From: an uncultured bacterium
GTDB lineage: Bacteria; Bacteroidota; Bacteroidia; Bacteroidales; CAIWKO01
Length of the DNA: 9,167 bases
Direction: 5' to 3'
NCBI GenBank assembly: GCA_903916135.1
Contig: CAIWVT010000460.1
Span: 1-9,167 of the forward strand
This document shows positions 6,944-9,167 of the stretch, one piece after another. Both the position numbers and the translations under genes were made by a program. Within the stretch, counting starts at the first letter, position 1; each line of letters starts with the position of its first letter. The notes below the pieces were generated by a model. It had not been told where the DNA came from. It did not search any database and was given only the letters and a program-made list of their open reading frames with translations.

Positions 6944-6963
6944 TTTTTGTAAAATTACAAAAA
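6944..6963. promoter_or_regulatory. Candidate Crp/Fnr-type operator upstream of the regulator gene
   Basis: TTTTTGTAA at 6944-6952 and TTACAAAAA at 6955-6963 are perfect reverse complements separated by AA. The core TTGTA-AAAT-TACAA is 14 bp, the same geometry as the FNR box (TTGAT-N4-ATCAA). It ends 7 bases before the start codon of the Crp/Fnr gene. Bound protein there would interfere with transcription start or elongation, so negative autoregulation is the simplest reading (inference). Confidence 0.55.
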
Positions 6964-7045
6964 TCTATTCAAATGGATGAAAATTTTTGGAGATTTTTTT
7001 TAGTTATAGAGAGATGGACAGAGGATTTTGGGATTTTATTTCAGT

Positions 7046-7088
7046 TACACAGAGATACACAGAGGGAGACATAGAGATGCACAGAGAG
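7046..7088. repeat. Imperfect ACAGAG tandem array
   Basis: Four copies of a unit centred on ACAGAG (one as ATAGAG) occur every 10-13 bases: TACACAGAGA, TACACAGAGG, GACATAGAGA, GCACAGAGAG. It lies in the spacer between DUF302 and the Crp/Fnr gene. Similar CACAGAG strings are often seen in intergenic DNA of Bacteroidetes and relatives (recalled, not searched). The last copy forms the left arm of the hairpin at 7079-7113. Confidence 0.6.
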
Positions 7089-7113
7089 AATCCATGAAAG
7101 ATTTTCTCTGTGC
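7079..7113 (-). terminator. 14-bp hairpin after the DUF302 gene, possible terminator
   Basis: GCACAGAGAGAATC (7079-7092) pairs with GATTTTCTCTGTGC (7100-7113) around a 7-base loop. One position is G.U in plus-strand RNA or A.C in minus-strand RNA. It starts 36 bases beyond the DUF302 stop in its direction of transcription. No clean U run follows on the minus strand, so it may be a weak terminator, an RNA-stabilising end, or only repeat-derived structure. Confidence 0.4.
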
Positions 7114-7149
7114 AAGAATAAAAATGGTAGATTTTTTTAGTGTTGAAGC

Positions 7150-7557
7150 TTATTGTCCTTCGACTACGGATTTGACGATGGCGAAGGATTCGTTATTAGC
7201 TGCGCGTATGGCATCCACGGCGGTGGCGGGCATTTCGCTTGCCATCGCTTCCATGTTGAGCAGGGCGATATAAGCTTTGCCGTCTTCTTTTTGATATACC
7301 GAGATACGGCAGGGCATCATCACGGAAACGATGCGTTCGTGATTTTTTTCGAGCATGGCGCCTGAATATTCGGGTTTGCAAATTTCGATAACTTGCACGG
7401 GGCGCACCGCTTTGCCTGCGTTTGCCAAGGATTGTTGCAAATTGTGAACGGCAGGATTTTGCCAATTTTGAGCTGTGGCGGCTGCGATAAGCTTCGCCAC
7501 GGTGGTTTCAACATCGAAAGGACTCGCGTGTTCGATGATAAGCGGATTGTTTTTCAT
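7150..7557 (-). CDS. DUF302 domain-containing protein
   Basis: A 135-residue cytoplasmic protein (no signal peptide or membrane helix) with the DUF302 fold known from TT1751-like structures. Signs are an N-terminal segment HASPFDVETTVAKLIAAA (10-27), VQVIEICKPEYSGAML (54-69), the conserved MPCRISVY (81-88) and a C-terminal helix VDAIRAANNESFAIVKSV. Cys60 and Cys83 lie at positions commonly occupied in the family; a metal or redox role is possible but unproven, and the biochemical function of DUF302 is unknown. I chose ATG at 7557. The only longer in-frame start is a TTG at 7608, and it would place the N-terminus inside the palindromic element at 7573-7692. It lies downstream of the thioredoxin reductase fusion on the same strand, which hints at a redox context. 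Confidence 0.88.
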   Translation of the reverse strand: MKNNPLIIEHASPFDVETTVAKLIAAATAQNWQNPAVHNLQQSLANAGKAVRPVQVIEICKPEYSGAMLEKNHERIVSVMMPCRISVYQKEDGKAYIALLNMEAMASEMPATAVDAIRAANNESFAIVKSVVEGQ

Positions 7558-7572
7558 ATTTTTGGTTTTAGA

Positions 7573-7692
7573 GGGAGTACTATAAATTAGATTTTTCGAG
7601 GCGGACAAGGTTTTTAAAAGCGGAGTTTACTTAGGTAAATGAGCATTTAAAAATTGAAGTCTAACGATGAAAAAGCAATTTATAGAACTCCC
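7573..7692. repeat. 120-base imperfect palindrome with 16-bp terminal arms
   Basis: The ends GGGAGTACTATAAATT (7573-7588) and AATTTATAGAACTCCC (7677-7692) pair at 15 of 16 positions, the exception being A-A at 7579/7686. Pairing continues inward: TTTTTC/GAAAAA (7592-7597 with 7669-7674), TTTTTAAA/TTTAAAAA (7611-7618 with 7646-7653), GC/GC (7620-7621 with 7643-7644) and an apex TTTAC-TTAG-GTAAA (7626-7639). The outer and apex arms share one symmetry axis. It fills most of the 147-base gap between the reductase fusion and DUF302, starting 12 bases after the reductase stop. No transposase is present. It looks like a small non-autonomous repeat or a structured mRNA 3' end. Confidence 0.75.
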
Positions 7693-7704
7693 ATTATTTG
7701 TTGG

Positions 7705-8973
7705 TTAGTCTAATTCTTTTGCTATGGCTATTGCCGCAATAGTTCCGTCGGCAACGGCGGTGGTGATTTGTCTGTATTTTTTGCTGATAACATCGCCCAC
7801 GGCATACACATCGTAGATGCTCGTGCGCATATCTTCGTCGGTTTTGATGTAGCCCCATGTGTCGAGTTTCAGTTTGTCGGCAAACAAATCGATGTTGGGT
7901 TTCATGCCAATGAAAACAAAAACGCCGTCGGAGGTGATGGTGGAAGTGGTTTTGGTGTTGAGATTTTCTACGGTGGTGACGATTTTGTCGCCCACGCGCT
8001 CGAAACCACGGGGTTCGTGTTCGAAGAGGGTTTTCACCTTTTTGTTGGCGAGGAGTTTCTCTTGTGCCTGTTTGTTTGCCGTGAAGGAGGCAAATTGATG
8101 CACCATAGTGATTTTGGAAGCGAATTTGCTGATGAAATCGGCTTCTTCAACGGCGGAATTGCCACCACCAATCACCACCACTTCTTTGTCGCCATAATAT
8201 TTAGCGTCACAGGTGGCGCAGTAAGAGATGCCTTTTCCCTTCAACTCTTTTTCGCCCGGGATGCCCATCAGATTGGGCGAAGTGCCCGTGGCAATGATGA
8301 TTTTTTTTGCTTTGATGGTTTCGAATTCATCAATAACGACTTCTTTTTTCTCGAGATCCACTTGGGAGACATCCACAGCGACTTTATACACCGTGCCGCA
8401 GAGTTTGGTTTGCTCCGACATGTTGTGCGACAACATATAACCGGGTTGCGGTTCGATGAAACCCGGGTAGTTAGAAACCTCATGCGTGGTAGAAACCTGA
8501 CCGCTGGGCAAGGCAATATCTATCAAAACGGTGTTGATTTTGGCTTGGCAGAGGTATAAACCTGCCGTGAGCCCGCCGGGACCTGCGCCAAGAATCATCA
8601 CATCATACTCAGAAACGCTTGGAGTTATCTGCGATTTGATTTCGCGCACACGCGCTTCGGGCAACATGCTGTCGAGTTGGTGAATAATGTCGCTGCGTTT
8701 GATGCCGCCCGAAAGTGTTTGGGGTAAGGGAACGCCTTTTTCGAAAAAAAGGAGGGTGGGCGATGATTTCACGCCAAGACTTTCGGCTAATTGGCGGTTT
8801 TCCTGACGGAAGATTTTTAGGAATTTGATGTCGTTGCCATAGAGATTGGCTAAACCCTCAAACTTAGGCGCAACGGCTTCACAAGGAGGACATTCTGTGG
8901 AATAAAAATCGAGCACGACGCGATCGGCATCGAGCACTTCCACTTGAAAATCGGAGGCAGATATTTCTTTCAT
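7705..8973 (-). CDS. Thioredoxin-thioredoxin reductase fusion (FAD-dependent disulfide reductase)
   Basis: A 422-residue protein joining an N-terminal thioredoxin domain (about 1-104) to a thioredoxin reductase (about 121-422). The thioredoxin part has active site CPPC (28-31) in place of the usual CGPC and the cis-proline SPT (71-73). The reductase has FAD motif GAGPGG (129-134), the redox pair CATC (252-255), nucleotide-binding GGGNSA (269-274) and the C-terminal FAD motif AVGDV (391-395). The motif HRRxxxR, which in classical enzymes reads the NADPH 2'-phosphate, is replaced by HQFASFT (292-298). This region resembles AhpF, which uses NADH. Electrons should flow from a pyridine nucleotide through FAD and CATC to the attached thioredoxin. 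The domain order is opposite to NTRC and to the mycobacterial fusion. It stands upstream of DUF302 on the same strand. Confidence 0.93.
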   Translation of the reverse strand: MKEISASDFQVEVLDADRVVLDFYSTECPPCEAVAPKFEGLANLYGNDIKFLKIFRQENRQLAESLGVKSSPTLLFFEKGVPLPQTLSGGIKRSDIIHQLDSMLPEARVREIKSQITPSVSEYDVMILGAGPGGLTAGLYLCQAKINTVLIDIALPSGQVSTTHEVSNYPGFIEPQPGYMLSHNMSEQTKLCGTVYKVAVDVSQVDLEKKEVVIDEFETIKAKKIIIATGTSPNLMGIPGEKELKGKGISYCATCDAKYYGDKEVVVIGGGNSAVEEADFISKFASKITMVHQFASFTANKQAQEKLLANKKVKTLFEHEPRGFERVGDKIVTTVENLNTKTTSTITSDGVFVFIGMKPNIDLFADKLKLDTWGYIKTDEDMRTSIYDVYAVGDVISKKYRQITTAVADGTIAAIAIAKELD

Positions 8974-9048
8974 GATAGATTTAGAATTAAGGTAAAAAAA
9001 GGTGTTATTGTGAAATGAGGTTGGGGATAAATTTTTTAAGATATTGAT

Positions 9049-9167
9049 TTAGGGGAAATAGGAAGCGAATCCGAGTTCGAGCAAATTGGTAACGGGGCGA
9101 CAATCCGCAGAACAAATCGTGTTGTTTTTATTTTTTGCGATGGAGCCGCAGCCGCCTCCGCAAGCCA
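9049..9167 (-). CDS. Cysteine-rich protein, 3' end only (5' end beyond window)
   Basis: The last 38 codons of an open minus-strand frame, cut off by the window edge, with stop TAA at 9049-9051. The visible part begins ACGGGCGS, followed by CSADC and a hydrophobic tail ending in LGFASYFP. Four cysteines (C-x3-C, then C-x3-C 11 residues later) could bind a metal or iron-sulfur cluster or act in redox chemistry. I do not recognise the family. It lies 75 bases before the reductase fusion on the same strand and may be co-transcribed. The evidence is the open frame, its composition and its place in a redox-like gene group; with so little sequence a chance frame cannot be fully excluded. Confidence 0.45.
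   Translation of the reverse strand, partial: ACGGGCGSIAKNKNNTICSADCRPVTNLLELGFASYFP

Noticed and set aside
6520..7074. 184-codon plus-strand frame across the Crp/Fnr gene and its upstream spacer
   Set aside because: Runs antisense to the conserved regulator and through repeat DNA; no recognisable domain.
7558..7608. Upstream TTG start for the DUF302 protein
   Set aside because: Would add residues encoded by the 120-base palindrome; family similarity begins after the ATG at 7557.
7573..7692. Complete insertion sequence
   Set aside because: Only 120 bases, no transposase frame and no clear flanking target duplication; kept as a palindromic repeat instead.
7768..8559. 263-codon plus-strand frame inside the reductase fusion
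   Set aside because: Opposite strand of well-conserved reductase motifs; Phe/Gly/His-rich shadow composition and no family features.

Overview
The window looks like a chromosomal segment from a member of the Bacteroidetes. It is AT-rich, start codons lack clear Shine-Dalgarno sequences, and a promoter of the Bacteroidetes type (TTG, 19 bases, TAnnTTTG) precedes the first operon. Heptanucleotide arrays of a kind often seen in this phylum lie between genes. This assignment is inferred from style and gene content; no marker gene is present.

Left part (331-4778, plus strand): a complete MarR-controlled tripartite efflux operon. It encodes a MarR repressor, an EmrA-type membrane fusion protein, an EmrB-type DHA2 major facilitator pump and a TolC-family outer membrane channel. 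Gaps are 25, 1 and 3 bases. A perfect inverted repeat overlaps the -7 promoter box, so the operon is probably autorepressed and induced when a toxic ligand binds MarR. Bases 1-274 hold no convincing gene but several palindromes.

Middle (4777-5531): two unrelated heptamer arrays flank the region ahead of a small DoxX-family membrane protein. DoxX ends convergently with the minus-strand genes.

Right part (5532-9167, minus strand). In transcription order it holds: the 3' end of an unrecognised cysteine-rich protein (cut by the window edge); a thioredoxin-thioredoxin reductase fusion; a DUF302 protein; a Crp/Fnr-family regulator; and a class I SAM-dependent methyltransferase. The spacers are wide and structured. 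A 120-base imperfect palindrome separates the reductase from DUF302. An ACAGAG-type array with a 14-bp hairpin separates DUF302 from the regulator. A perfect 20-bp palindrome lies 7 bases upstream of the regulator start. These genes may be several transcripts rather than one operon. Together they suggest redox or thiol homeostasis under a Crp/Fnr regulator, but that link is inference.

The most unusual items are three. The fusion places thioredoxin N-terminally and lacks the arginines that usually read the NADPH phosphate. The 120-base palindrome resembles a dispersed element. The Crp/Fnr gene has a near-ideal candidate autoregulatory site. I see no CRISPR array, tRNA, rRNA or transposase gene.
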